NCBI GenBank assembly: GCA_949775045.1 | Contig: OX459103.1 | Span: 12,942,605 to 13,006,604 of the forward strand | Reading direction: 5' to 3' | DNA length: 64,000 nucleotides | Source of the DNA: Metridium senile | Lineage: Eukaryota; Cnidaria; Anthozoa; Actiniaria; Metridiidae | Part shown: positions 45,981 through 58,250 of the stretch, piece by piece | Numbering within the stretch: the stretch's first letter is position 1 | How the letters are laid out: the number at the start of each line of letters is the position of its first letter | The notes under the pieces: model-generated | Seen by the model: the letters and a program-made list of their open reading frames with translations, nothing else | Told to the model about the DNA's origin: nothing | Database searches by the model: none | Program-made: the position numbers and the translations under genes

Positions 45981-48590
45981 AATAAAATTTTTCGGTTTTA
46001 TCAGAAAGCTAAGATATTTCTAGACATTGTTCTCGGGGTTTAAGAGATCACTTTGATCCGAAAACTCCGGTTTTTTTAACGACTTTTAGAGACCCCTCTG
46101 GTAGTCTTTAGGGCATTCTGGGTAAGATTTTGTAGTTTTTCCGAAATAGAATTTTTCAGTTTTATCAGAAAGCTTAGATATTTTTAGACATTGTTCTCAG
46201 GGTCCTAGCAATCATTTTGAGTCGAAAACCCCGATTGTTTTGACACATTTTTAGCAAATCCCAAAGGCCATAAGGCATTCTGGGTATGATTTTGTAGTTT
46301 TTCCTAAATAAAATTTGTCGGTTTTATCAGAAAGCTTAGATATTTCTAGACATTGTTCTCGGGGTTTAAGAGATCACTTTGAGCCGAAAACCCCGATTTT
46401 TTTTGAACGACTTTTAGAGACCCCTCTGGTAGTCTATAGGGCATTCTGGGTAAGATTTGTAGTTTTTCCTAAATAGAATTTTCGGTTTGATGAGAAAGCT
46501 TAGATATTTCTAGACATTGTTCTCAGGGTCCTAGCGATCATCTTGAGTCGAAAACCCCGATTGTTTTGACACATTTTTAGCAAATCCCAAAGGCCATAAG
46601 GCATTCTGGGTATGATTTTGTAGTTTTTCCTAAATAAAATTTTTCGGTTTTATCAGAAAGCTTAGATATTTCTAGACATTGTTCTCGGGGTTTAAGAGAT
46701 CACTTTGAGCCGAAAATCCCGATTTTTTTTAACGACTTTTAGAGACCCCTCTGGTAGTCTATAGGGCATTCTGGGTAAGATTTTGTAGTTTTTCCTAAAT
46801 AGAATTTTCGGTTTTATCAGAAAGCTTAGATATTTCTAGACATTGTTCTCAGGGTCCTAGCTATCATTTTGAGTCGAAAACCCCGATTGTTTTGACACAT
46901 TTTTAGCAAATCCCAAAGGCCATAAAGCATTCTGGGTATGATTTTGTAGTTTTTCCTAAATAAAATTTTTCGGTTTTATCAGAAAGCTTAGATATTTCTA
47001 GACATTGTTCTCGGGGTTTAAGAGATCACTTTGAGCCGAAAACTCCGGTTTTTTTAACGACTTTTAGAGACCCCTCTGGTAGTCTTTAGGGCATTCTGGG
47101 TAAGATTTTGTAGTTTTTCCGAAATAGAACTTTTCAGTTTTATCAGAAAGCTTAGATATTTTTAGACATTGTTCTCAGGGTCCTAGCAATCATTTTGAGT
47201 CGAAAACCCCGATTGTTTTGACACATTTTTAGCAAATCCCAAAGGCCATAAGGCATTCTGGGTATGATTTTGTAGTTTTTCCTAAATAAAATTTTTCGGT
47301 TTTATCAGAAAGCTAAGATATTTCTAGACATTGTTCTCGGGGTTTAAGAGATCACTTTGAGCCGAAAACTCCGGTTTTTTTAACGACTTTTAGAGACCCC
47401 TCTGGTAGTCTTTAGAGCATTCTGGGTAAGATTTTGTAGTTTTTCCGAAATAGAATTTTTCAGTTTTATCAGAAAGCTTAGATATTTTTAGACATTGTTC
47501 TCAGGGTCCTAGCAATCATTTTGAGTCGAAAACCCCGATTGTTTTGACACATTTTTAGCAAATCCCAAAGGCCATAAGGCATTCTGGGTATGATTTTGTA
47601 GTTTTTCCTAAATAAAATTTGTCGGTTTTATCAGAAAGCTTAGATATTTCTAGACATTGTTCTCGGGGTTTAAGAGATCACTTTGAGCCGAAAACCCCGA
47701 TTTTTTTTGAACGACTTTTAGAGACCCCTCTGGTAGTCTATAGGGCATTCTGGGTAAGATTTGTAGTTTTTCCTAAATAGAATTTTCGGTTTGATGAGAA
47801 AGCTTAGATATTTCTAGACATTGTTCTCAGGGTCCTAGCGATCATCTTGAGTCGAAAACCCCGATTGTTTTGACACATTTTTAGCAAATCCCAAAGGCCA
47901 TAAGGCATTCTGGGTATGATTTTGTAGTTTTTCCTAAATAAAATTTTTCGGTTTTATCAGAAAGCTTAGATATTTCTAGACATTGTTCTCGGGGTTTAAG
48001 AGATCACTTTGAGCCGAAAATCCCGATTTTTTTTAACGACTTTTAGAGACCCCTCTGGTAGTCTATAGGGCATTCTGGGTAAGATTTTGTAGTTTTTCCT
48101 AAATAGAATTTTCGGTTTTATCAGAAAGCTTAGATATTTCTAGACATTGTTCCCAGGGTCCTAGCTATCATTTTGAGTCGAAAACCCCGATTGTTTTGAC
48201 ACATTTTTAGCAAATCCCAAAGGCCATAAAGCATTCTGGGTATGATTTTGTAGTTTTTCCTAAATAAAATTTGTCGGTTTTATCAGAAAGCTTAGATATT
48301 TCTAGACATTGTTCTCGGGGTTTAAGAGATCACTTTGAGCCGAAAACTCCGGTTTTTTTAACGACTTTTAGAGACCCCTCTGGTAGTCTTTAGGGCATTC
48401 TGGGTAAGATTTTGTAGTTTTTCCGAAATAGAACTTTTCAGTTTTATCAGAAAGCTTAGATATTTTTAGACATTGTTCTCAGGGTCCTAGCAATCATTTT
48501 GAGTCGAAAACCCCGATTGTTTTGACACATTTTTAGCAAATCCCAAAGGCCATAAGGCATTCTGGGTATGATTTTGTAGTTTTTCCTAAA
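45980..48590 (+). repeat. Tandem 1304-bp (8-monomer) duplication
   Basis: Shared variants 1304 bp apart: AGCTAAG (46,007; 47,311), a T8 tract followed by GAACG (46,405; 47,709), the GATTTGTAG/GATGAG A unit, CATCTTGAG B unit, ATCCCG A unit and CATAAAGCATTC (46,922; 48,226). Differences include GATCCG near 46,056, TTTAGAGC near 47,412, GTTCCCAGGG near 48,151 and TTTGTCGG against TTTTTCGG near 48,271. Confidence 0.88.
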
Positions 48591-48599
48591 TAAAACTTT

Positions 48600-50750
48600 T
48601 CGGTTTTATCAGAAAGCTTAGATATTTCTAGACATTGTACTTGGGGTCTAAGCGATCACTTTGAGTCGAAAACCCCGATTTTTTTTAACGACTTTTAGAG
48701 ACCCCTCTGGTAGTCTATAGGGCATTCTGGGTAAGATTTTGTAGTTTTTCCTAAATAGAATTTTCGGTTTTATCAGAAAGCTTAGATATTTCTAGACATT
48801 GTTCTCAGGGTCCTAGCGATCATCTTGAGTCGAAAACCCCGATTGTTTTGACACATGTTTAGCAAATCCCAAAGGCCATAAGGCATTCTGGGTATGATTT
48901 TGTAGTTTTTCCTAAATAAAACTTTTCGGTTTTATCAGAAAGCTTAGATATTTCTAGACATTGTACTTGGGGTCTAAGCGATCACTTTGAGTCGAAAACC
49001 CCGATTTTTTTTAACGACTTTTAGAGACCCCTCTGGTAGTCTATAGGGCATTCTGGGTAAGATTTTGTAGTTTTTCCTAAATAGAATTTTCGGTTTTATC
49101 AGAAAGCTTAGATATTTCTAGACATTGTTCTCAGGGTCCTAGCGATCATCTTGAGTCGAAAACCCCGATTGTTTTGACACATTTTTAGCAAATCCCAAAG
49201 GCCATAAGGCATTCTGGGTATGATTTTGTAGTTTTTCCTAAATAAAATTTGTCGGTTTTATCAGAAAGCTTAGATATTTTTAAGCATTGTTCTCAGGGTC
49301 TAAGCGATCACTTTGAGTCGAAAACCCCGATTTTTTTGAACGACTTTTAGAGACCCCTCTGGTAGTCTATAGGGCATTCTGGGTAAGATTTTGTAGTTTT
49401 TCCTAAATAGAATTTTCGGTTTTATCAGAAAGCTTAGATATTTCTAGACATTGTTCTCAGGGTCCTAGCTATCATTTTGAGTCGAAAACCCCGATTGTTT
49501 TGACACATTTTTAGCAAATCCCAAAGGCCATAAGGCATTCTGGGTATGATTTTGTAGTTTTTCCTAAATAAAATTTTTCGGTTTTATCAGAAAGCTTAGA
49601 TATTTCTAGACATTGTTCTCGGGGTTTAAGAGATCACTTTGAGCCGAAAACTCCGGTTTTTTTAACGACTTTTAGAGACCCCTCTGGTAGTCTTTAGGGC
49701 ATTCTGGGTAAGATTTTGTAGTTTTTCCGAAATAGAACTTTTCAGTTTTATCAGAAAGCTTAGATATTTTTAGACATTGTTCTCAGGGTCCTAGCAATCA
49801 TTTTGAGTCGAAAACCCCGATTGTTTTGACACATTTTTAGCAAATCCCAAAGGCCATAAGGCATTCTGGGTATGATTTTGTAGTTTTTCCTAAATAAAAT
49901 TTTTCGGTTTTATCAGAAAGCTTAGATATTTCTAGACATTGTTCTCGGGGTTTAAGAGATCACTTTGAGCCGAAAACTCCGGTTTTTTTAACGACTTTTA
50001 GAGACCCCTCTGGTAGTCTTTAGGGCATTCTGGGTAAGATTTTGTAGTTTTTCCGAAATAGAACTTTTCAGTTTTATCAGAAAGCTTAGATATTTTTAGA
50101 CATTGTTCTCAGGGTCCTAGCAATCATTTTGAGTCGAAAACCCCGATTCTTTTGACACATTTTTAGCAAATCCCAAAGGCCATAAGGCATTCTGGGTATG
50201 ATTTTGTAGTTTTTCCTAAATAAAACTTTTCGGTTTTATCAGAAAGCTTAGATATTTCTAGACATTGTACTTGGGGTCTAAGCGATCACTTTGAGTCGAA
50301 AACCCCGATTTTTTTTAACGACTTTTAGAGACCCCTCTTGTAGTCTATAGGGCATTCTGGGTAAGATTTTGTAGTTTTTCCTAAATAGAATTTTCGGTTT
50401 TATCAGAAAGCTTAGATATTTCTAGACATTGTTCTCAGGGTCCTAGCGATCATCTTGAGTCGAAAACCCCGATTGTTTTGACACATTTTTAGCAAATCCC
50501 AAAGGCCATAAGGCATTCTGGGTATGATTTTGTAGTTTTTCCTAAATAAAATTTGTCGGTTTTATCAGAAAGCTTAGATATTTTTAGGCATTGTTCTCAG
50601 GGTCTAAGCGATCACTTTGAGTCGAAAACCCCGATTTTTTTGAACGACTTTTAGAGACCCCTCTGGTAGTCTATAGGGCATTCTGGGTAAGATTTTGTAG
50701 TTTTTCCTAAATAGAATTTTCGGTTTTATCAGAAAGCTTAGATATTTTTA
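48600..50750 (+). repeat. 326-bp and 1305-bp duplications of the GTACTTGGGG dimer
   Basis: The GTACTTGGGG junction lies at 48,637, 48,963 and 50,268 (position of TAC): one dimer (326) and eight monomers (1305) apart. Each is followed by an A unit with T8/AACG and a CATCTTGAG B unit. Private changes include GACACATGTTTAG near 48,852 and CGATTCTTTTGAC near 50,146. Confidence 0.82.
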
Positions 50751-51697
50751 GGCATTGTTCTCAGGGTCCTAGCGATCATTTTGAGTCGAAAACCCCGATT
50801 GTTTTGACACATTTTTAGCAAATCCCAAAGGAAATAAGGCATTCTGGGTATGATTTTGTAGTTTTTCCTAAATAAAATTTTTCGGTTTTATCAGAAAGCT
50901 TAGATATTTCTAGACATTGTTCTCGGGGTTTAAGAGATCACTTTGAGCCGAAAACCCCGATTTTTTTGAACGACTTTTAGAGACCCCTCTGGTAGTCTAT
51001 AGGGCATTCTGGGTAAGATTTTGTAGTTTTTCCTAAATAGAATTTTCGGTTTTATCAGAAAGCTTAGATATTTCTAGACATTGTTCTCAGGGTCCTAGCG
51101 ATCATTTTGAGTCGAAAACCCCGATGGTTTTGACACATTTTTAGCAAATCCCAAAGGATATAAGGCATTCTGGGTATGATTTTGTAGTTTTTCCTAAATA
51201 AAATTTGTCGGTTTTATCAGAAAGCTTAGATATTTCTAGACATTGTTCTCGGGGTTTAAGAGATCACTTTGAGCCGAAAACCCCGATTTTTTTGAACGAC
51301 TTTTAGAGACCCCTCTGGTAGTCTATAGGGCATTCTGGGTAAGATTTTGTAGTTTTTCCTAAATAGAATTTTCGGTTTTATCAGAAAGCTTAGATATTTT
51401 TAAGCATTGTTCTCAGGGTCTAAGCGATCACTTTGAGTCGAAAACCCCGATTTTTTTGAACGACTTTTAGAGACCCCTCTGGTAGTCTATAGGGCATTCT
51501 GGGTAAGATTTTGTAGTTTTTCCTAAATAGAATTTTCGGTTTTATCAGAAAGCTTAGATATTTCTAGACATTGTTCTCAGGGTCCTAGCTATCATTTTGA
51601 GTCGAAAACCCCGATTGTTTTGACACATTTTTAGCAAATCCCAAAGGCCATAAGGCATTCTGGGTATGATTTTGTAGTTTTTCCTAAATAAAATTTT
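50750..51697 (+). repeat. Copy of the 42.3-kb block, also matching 54.98 kb
   Basis: GGAAATAAGG (50,830), GATGGTTTTGAC (51,124) with GGATATAAGG (51,156), and an AA doublet (near 51,402). GATGGTTTTGAC is shared with 55,359 but not with 42.65 kb, so the copy at 54.98 kb came from this one or both from a common intermediate. Confidence 0.83.
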
Positions 51698-52837
51698 TCG
51701 GTTTTATCAGAAAGCTTAGATATTTCTAGACATTGTTCTCGGGGTTTAAGAGATCACTTTGAGCCGAAAACTCCGGTTTTTTTAACGACTTTTAGAGACC
51801 CCTCTGGTAGTCTTTAGGGCATTCTGGGTAAGATTTTGTAGTTTTTCCGAAATAGAACTTTTCACTTTTATCAGAAAGCTTAGATATTTTTAGACATTGT
51901 TCTCAGGGTCCTAGCAATCATTTTGAGTCAAAAACCCCGATTGTTTTGACACATTTTTAGCAAATCCCAAAGGCCATAAGGCATTCTGGGTATGATTTTG
52001 TAGTTTTTCCTAAATAAAATTTTTCGGTTTTATCAGAAAGCTTAGATATTTTTAGGCATTGTTCTCAGGGTCCTAGCGATCATTTTGAGTCGAAAACCCC
52101 GATTGTTTTGACACATTTTTAGCAAATCCCAAATGAAATAAGGCATTCTGGGTATGATTTTGTAGTTTTTCCTAAATAAAATTTTTCGGTTTTATCAGAA
52201 AGCTTAGATATTTCTAGACATTGTTCTCGGGGTTTAAGAGATCACTTTGAGCCGAAAACTCCGATTTTTTTTAACGACTTTTAGAGACCCCTCTGGTAGT
52301 CTATAGGGCATTCTGGGTAAGATTTTGTAGTTTTTCCTAAATAGAATTTTCGGTTTTATCAGAAAGCTTAGATATTTCTAGACATTGTTCTCAGGGTCCT
52401 AGCGATCATTTTGAGTCGAAAACCCCGATTGTTTTGACACATTTTTAGCAAATCCCAAAGGAAATAAGGCATTCTGGGTATGATTTTGTAGTTTTTCCTA
52501 AATAAAATTTGTCGGTTTTATCAGAAAGCTTAGATATTTCTAGACATTGTTCTCGGGGTTTAAGAGATCACTTTGAGCCGAAAACTCCGATTTTTTTTAA
52601 CGACTTTTAGAGACCCCTCTGGTAGTCTATAGGGCATTCTGGGTAAGATTTTGTAGTTTTTCCTAAATAGAATTTTCGGTTTTATCAGAAAGCTTAGATA
52701 TTTCTAGACATTGTTCTCAGGGTCCTAGCGATCATTTTGAGTCGAAAACCCCGATTGTTTTGACACATTTTTAGCAAATCCCAAAGGAAATAAGGCATTC
52801 TGGGTATGATTTTGTAGTTTTTCCTAAATAAAATTTG
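51698..52837 (+). repeat. 1140-bp (7-monomer) unit, copy 1
   Basis: Reads as identical to the next 1140 bp. The matching run covers 51,698-52,911 against 52,838-54,051 (1214 bp), and I saw no mismatch when comparing it line by line. Included private variants are CTTTTCACTTTTATCAG (near 51,860; 53,000), GAGTCAAAAACC and CCCAAATGAAATAAGG. Edges: T against G at 51,697/52,837, and T against C at 52,912/54,052. It also contains a dimer duplicated at 326 bp (ACTCCGA at 52,255-52,581). Confidence 0.93.
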
Positions 52838-53977
52838 TCGGTTTTATCAGAAAGCTTAGATATTTCTAGACATTGTTCTCGGGGTTTAAGAGATCACTTT
52901 GAGCCGAAAACTCCGGTTTTTTTAACGACTTTTAGAGACCCCTCTGGTAGTCTTTAGGGCATTCTGGGTAAGATTTTGTAGTTTTTCCGAAATAGAACTT
53001 TTCACTTTTATCAGAAAGCTTAGATATTTTTAGACATTGTTCTCAGGGTCCTAGCAATCATTTTGAGTCAAAAACCCCGATTGTTTTGACACATTTTTAG
53101 CAAATCCCAAAGGCCATAAGGCATTCTGGGTATGATTTTGTAGTTTTTCCTAAATAAAATTTTTCGGTTTTATCAGAAAGCTTAGATATTTTTAGGCATT
53201 GTTCTCAGGGTCCTAGCGATCATTTTGAGTCGAAAACCCCGATTGTTTTGACACATTTTTAGCAAATCCCAAATGAAATAAGGCATTCTGGGTATGATTT
53301 TGTAGTTTTTCCTAAATAAAATTTTTCGGTTTTATCAGAAAGCTTAGATATTTCTAGACATTGTTCTCGGGGTTTAAGAGATCACTTTGAGCCGAAAACT
53401 CCGATTTTTTTTAACGACTTTTAGAGACCCCTCTGGTAGTCTATAGGGCATTCTGGGTAAGATTTTGTAGTTTTTCCTAAATAGAATTTTCGGTTTTATC
53501 AGAAAGCTTAGATATTTCTAGACATTGTTCTCAGGGTCCTAGCGATCATTTTGAGTCGAAAACCCCGATTGTTTTGACACATTTTTAGCAAATCCCAAAG
53601 GAAATAAGGCATTCTGGGTATGATTTTGTAGTTTTTCCTAAATAAAATTTGTCGGTTTTATCAGAAAGCTTAGATATTTCTAGACATTGTTCTCGGGGTT
53701 TAAGAGATCACTTTGAGCCGAAAACTCCGATTTTTTTTAACGACTTTTAGAGACCCCTCTGGTAGTCTATAGGGCATTCTGGGTAAGATTTTGTAGTTTT
53801 TCCTAAATAGAATTTTCGGTTTTATCAGAAAGCTTAGATATTTCTAGACATTGTTCTCAGGGTCCTAGCGATCATTTTGAGTCGAAAACCCCGATTGTTT
53901 TGACACATTTTTAGCAAATCCCAAAGGAAATAAGGCATTCTGGGTATGATTTTGTAGTTTTTCCTAAATAAAATTTG
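52838..53977 (+). repeat. 1140-bp (7-monomer) unit, copy 2
   Basis: Second copy, with identity continuing 74 bp into the following unit. Zero visible changes over 1.2 kb suggests this is the youngest event in the window, or an assembly artefact. Confidence 0.93.
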
Positions 53978-54049
53978 TCGGTTTTATCAGAAAGCTTAGA
54001 TATTTCTAGACATTGTTCTCGGGGTTTAAGAGATCACTTTGAGCCGAAA

Positions 54050-57000
54050 ACCCCGATTTTTTTAACGACTTTTAGAGACCCCTCTGGTAGTCTATAGGGC
54101 ATTCTGGGTAAGATTTTGTAGTTTTTCCTAAATAGAATTTTCGGTTTTATCAGAAAGCTTAGATATTTCTAGACAATGTTCTCAGGGTCCTAGCGATCAT
54201 TTTGAGTCGAAAACCCCGATTGTTTTGACACATTTTTAGCAAATCCCAAAGGAAATAAGGCATTCTGGGTATGATTTTGTAGTTTTTCCTAAATAAAATT
54301 TGTCGGTTTTATCAGAAAGCTTAGATATTTCTAGACATTGTTCTCGGGGTTTAAGAGATCACTTTGAGCCGAAAACCCCGATTTTTTTTAACGACTTTTA
54401 GGGACCCCTCTGGTAGTCTATAGGGCATTCTGGGTAAGATTTTGTAGTTTTTCCTAAATAGAATTTTCGGTTTTATCAGAAAGCTTAGATATTTCTAGAC
54501 ATTGTTCTCAGGGTCCTAGCGATCATCTTGAGTCGAAAACCCCGATTGTTTTGACACATTTTTAGCAAATCCCAAAGGCCATAAGGCATTCTGGGTATGA
54601 TTTTGTAGTTTTTCCTAAATAAAACTTTTCGGTTTTATCAGAAAGCTTAGATATTTCTAGACATTGTACTTGGGGTCTAAGCGATCACTTTGAGTCGAAA
54701 ACCCCGATTTTTTTTAACGACTTTTAGGGACCCCTCTGGTAGTCTATAGGGCATTCTGGGTAAGATTTTGTAGTTTTTCCTAAATAGAATTTTCGGTTTT
54801 ATCAGAAAGCTTAGATATTTCTAGACATTGTTCTCAGGGTCCTAGCGATCATCTTGAGTCGAAAACCCCGATTGTTTTGACACATTTTTAGCAAATCCCA
54901 AAGGCCATAAGGCATTCTGGGTATGATTTTGTAGTTTTTCCTAAATAAAATTTTTCGGTTTTATCAGAAAGCTTAGATATTTTTAGGCATTGTTCTCAGG
55001 GTCCTAGCGATCATTTTGAGTCGAAAACCCCGATTGTTTTGACACATTTTTAGCAAATCCCAAAGGAAATAAGGCATTCTGGGTATGATTTTGTAGTTTT
55101 TCCTAAATAAAATTTTTCGGTTTTATCAGAAAGCTTAGATATTTCTAGACATTGTTCTCGGGGTTTAAGAGATCACTTTGAGCCGAAAACCCCGATTTTT
55201 TTGAACGACTTTTAGAGACCCCTCTGGTAGTCTATAGGGCATTCTGGGTAAGATTTTGTAGTTTTTCCTAAATAGAATTTTCGGTTTTATCAGAAAGCTT
55301 AGATATTTCTAGACATTGTTCTCAGGGTCCTAGCGATCATTTTGAGTCGAAAACCCCGATGGTTTTGACACATTTTTAGCAAATCCCAAAGGATATAAGG
55401 CATTCTGGGTATGATTTTGTAGTTTTTCCTAAATAAAATTTGTCGGTTTTATCAGAAAGCTTAGATATTTCTAGACATTGTTCTCGGGGTTTAAGAGATC
55501 ACTTTGAGCCGAAAACCCCGATTTTTTTGAACGACTTTTAGAGACCCCTCTGGTAGTCTATAGGGCATTCTGGGTAAGATTTTGTAGTTTTTCCTAAATA
55601 GAATTTTCGGTTTTATCAGAAAGCTTAGATATTTTTAAGCATTGTTCTCAGGGTCTAAGCGATCACTTTGAGTCGAAAACCCCGATTTTTTTGAACGACT
55701 TTTAGAGACCCCTCTGGTAGTCTATAGGGCATTCTGGGTAAGATTTTGTAGTTTTTCCTAAATAGAATTTTCGGTTTTATCAGAAAGCTTAGATATTTCT
55801 AGACATTGTTCTCAGGGTCCTAGCTATCATTTTGAGTCGAAAACCCCGATTGTTTTGACACATTTTTAGCAAATCCCAAAGGCCATAAGGCATTCTGGGT
55901 ATGATTTTGTAGTTTTTCCTAAATAAAATTTTTCGGTTTTATCAGAAAGCTTAGATATTTCTAGACATTGTTCTCGGGGTTTAAGAGATCACTTTGAGCC
56001 GAAAACTCCGGTTTTTTTAACGACTTTTAGAGACCCCTCTGGTAGTCTTTAGGGCATTCTGGGTAAGATTTTGTAGTTTTTCCGAAATAGAACTTTTCAG
56101 TTTTATCAGAAAGCTTAGATATTTTTAGACATTGTTCTCAGGGTCCTAGCAATCATTTTGAGTCAAAAACCCCGATTGTTTTGACACATTTTTAGCAAAT
56201 CCCAAAGGCCATAAGGCATTCTGGGTATGATTTTGTAGTTTTTCCTAAATAAAATTTTTCGGTTTTATCAGAAAGCTTAGATATTTTTAGGCATTGTTCT
56301 CAGGGTCCTAGCGATCATTTTGAGTCGAAAACCCCGATTGTTTTGACACATTTTTAGCAAATCCCAAATGAAATAAGGCATTCTGGGTATGATTTTGTAG
56401 TTTTTCCTAAATAAAATTTTTCGGTTTTATCAGAAAGCTTAGATATTTCTAGACATTGTTCTCGGGGTTTAAGAGATCACTTTGAGCCGAAAACTCCGAT
56501 TTTTTTTAACGACTTTTAGAGACCCCTCTGGTAGTCTATAGGGCATTCTGGGTAAGATTTTGTAGTTTTTCCTAAATAGAATTTTCGGTTTTATCAGAAA
56601 GCTTAGATATTTCTAGACATTGTTCTCAGGGTCCTAGCGATCATTTTGAGTCGAAAACCCCGATTGTTTTGACACATTTTTAGCAAATCCCAAAGGAAAT
56701 AAGGCATTCTGGGTATGATTTTGTAGTTTTTCCTAAATAAAATTTGTCGGTTTTATCAGAAAGCTTAGATATTTCTAGACATTGTTCTCGGGGTTTAAGA
56801 GATCACTTTGAGCCGAAAACCCCGATTTTTTTTAACGACTTTTAGGGACCCCTCTGGTAGTCTATAGGGCATTCTGGGTAAGATTTTGTAGTTTTTCCTA
56901 AATAGAATTTTCGGTTTTATCAGAAAGCTTAGATATTTCTAGACAATGTTCTCAGGGTCCTAGCGATCATTTTGAGTCGAAAACCCCGATTGTTTTGACA

Positions 57001-58250
57001 CATTTTTAGCAAATCCCAAAGGAAATAAGGCATTCTGGGTATGATTTTGTAGTTTTTCCTAAATAAAATTTGTCGGTTTTATCAGAAAGCTTAGATATTT
57101 CTAGACATTGTTCTCGGGGTTTAAGAGATCACTTTGAGCCGAAAACCCCGATTTTTTTTAACGACTTTTAGGGACCCCTCTGGTAGTCTATAGGGCATTC
57201 TGGGTAAGATTTTGTAGTTTTTCCTAAATAGAATTTTCGGTTTTATCAGAAAGCTTAGATATTTCTAGACATTGTTCTCAGGGTCCTAGCGATCATCTTG
57301 AGTCGAAAACCCCGATTGTTTTGACACATTTTTAGCAAATCCCAAAGGCCATAAGGCATTCTGGGTATGATTTTGTAGTTTTTCCTAAATAAAATTTTTC
57401 GGTTTTATCAGAAAGCTTAGATATTTTTAGGCATTGTTCTCAGGGTCCTAGCGATCATTTTGAGTCGAAAACCCCGATTGTTTTGACACATTTTTAGCAA
57501 ATCCCAAAGGAAATAAGGCATTCTGGGTATGATTTTGTAGTTTTTCCTAAATAAAATTTTTCGGTTTTATCAGAAAGCTTAGATATTTCTAGACATTGTT
57601 CTCGGGGTTTAAGAGATCACTTTGAGCCGAAAACCCCGATTTTTTTTAACGACTTTTAGAGACCCCTCTGGTAGTCTATAGGGCATTCTGGGTAAGATTT
57701 TGTAGTTTTTCCTAAATAGAATTTTCGGTTTTATCAGAAAGCTTAGATATTTCTAGACATTGTTCTCAGGGTCCTAGCGATCATTTTGAGTCGAAAACCC
57801 CGATTGTTTTGACACATTTTTAGCAAATCCCAAAGGATATAAGGCATTCTGGGTATGATTTTGTAGTTTTTCCTAAATAAAATTTGTCGGTTTTATCAGA
57901 AAGCTTAGATATTTCTAGACATTGTTCTCGGGGTTTAAGAGATCACTTTGAGCCGAAAACCCTGATTTTTTTGAACGACTTTTAGAGACCCCTCTGGTAG
58001 TCTATAGGGCATTCTGGGTAAGATTTTGTAGTTTTTCCTAAATAGAATTTTCGGTTTTATCAGAAAGCTTAGATATTTTTAAGCATTGTTCTCAGGGTCT
58101 AAGCGATCACTTTGAGTCGAAAACCCCGATTTTTTTGAACGACTTTTAGAGACCCCTCTGGTAGTCTATAGGGCATTCTGGGTAAGATTTTGTAGTTTTT
58201 CCTAAATAGAATTTTCGGTTTTATCAGAAAGCTTAGATATTTCTAGACAT
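54050..58250 (+). repeat. Related blocks offset by 2444 and 2770 bp
   Basis: GACAATGTTCTC occurs at 54,173 and 56,943 (2770 bp apart) and TTTTAGGGACCCC at 54,401 and 57,171 (2770). GGATATAAGG at 55,391 and 57,835 and TTTTTAAGCATTG at 55,637 and 58,081 are 2444 bp apart. 2770 minus 2444 is 326: the dimer with the GTACTTGGGG junction near 54,667 is absent from the second copy. 54.98-56.1 kb also matches 50.75-51.9 kb at 4235 bp. Confidence 0.82.
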
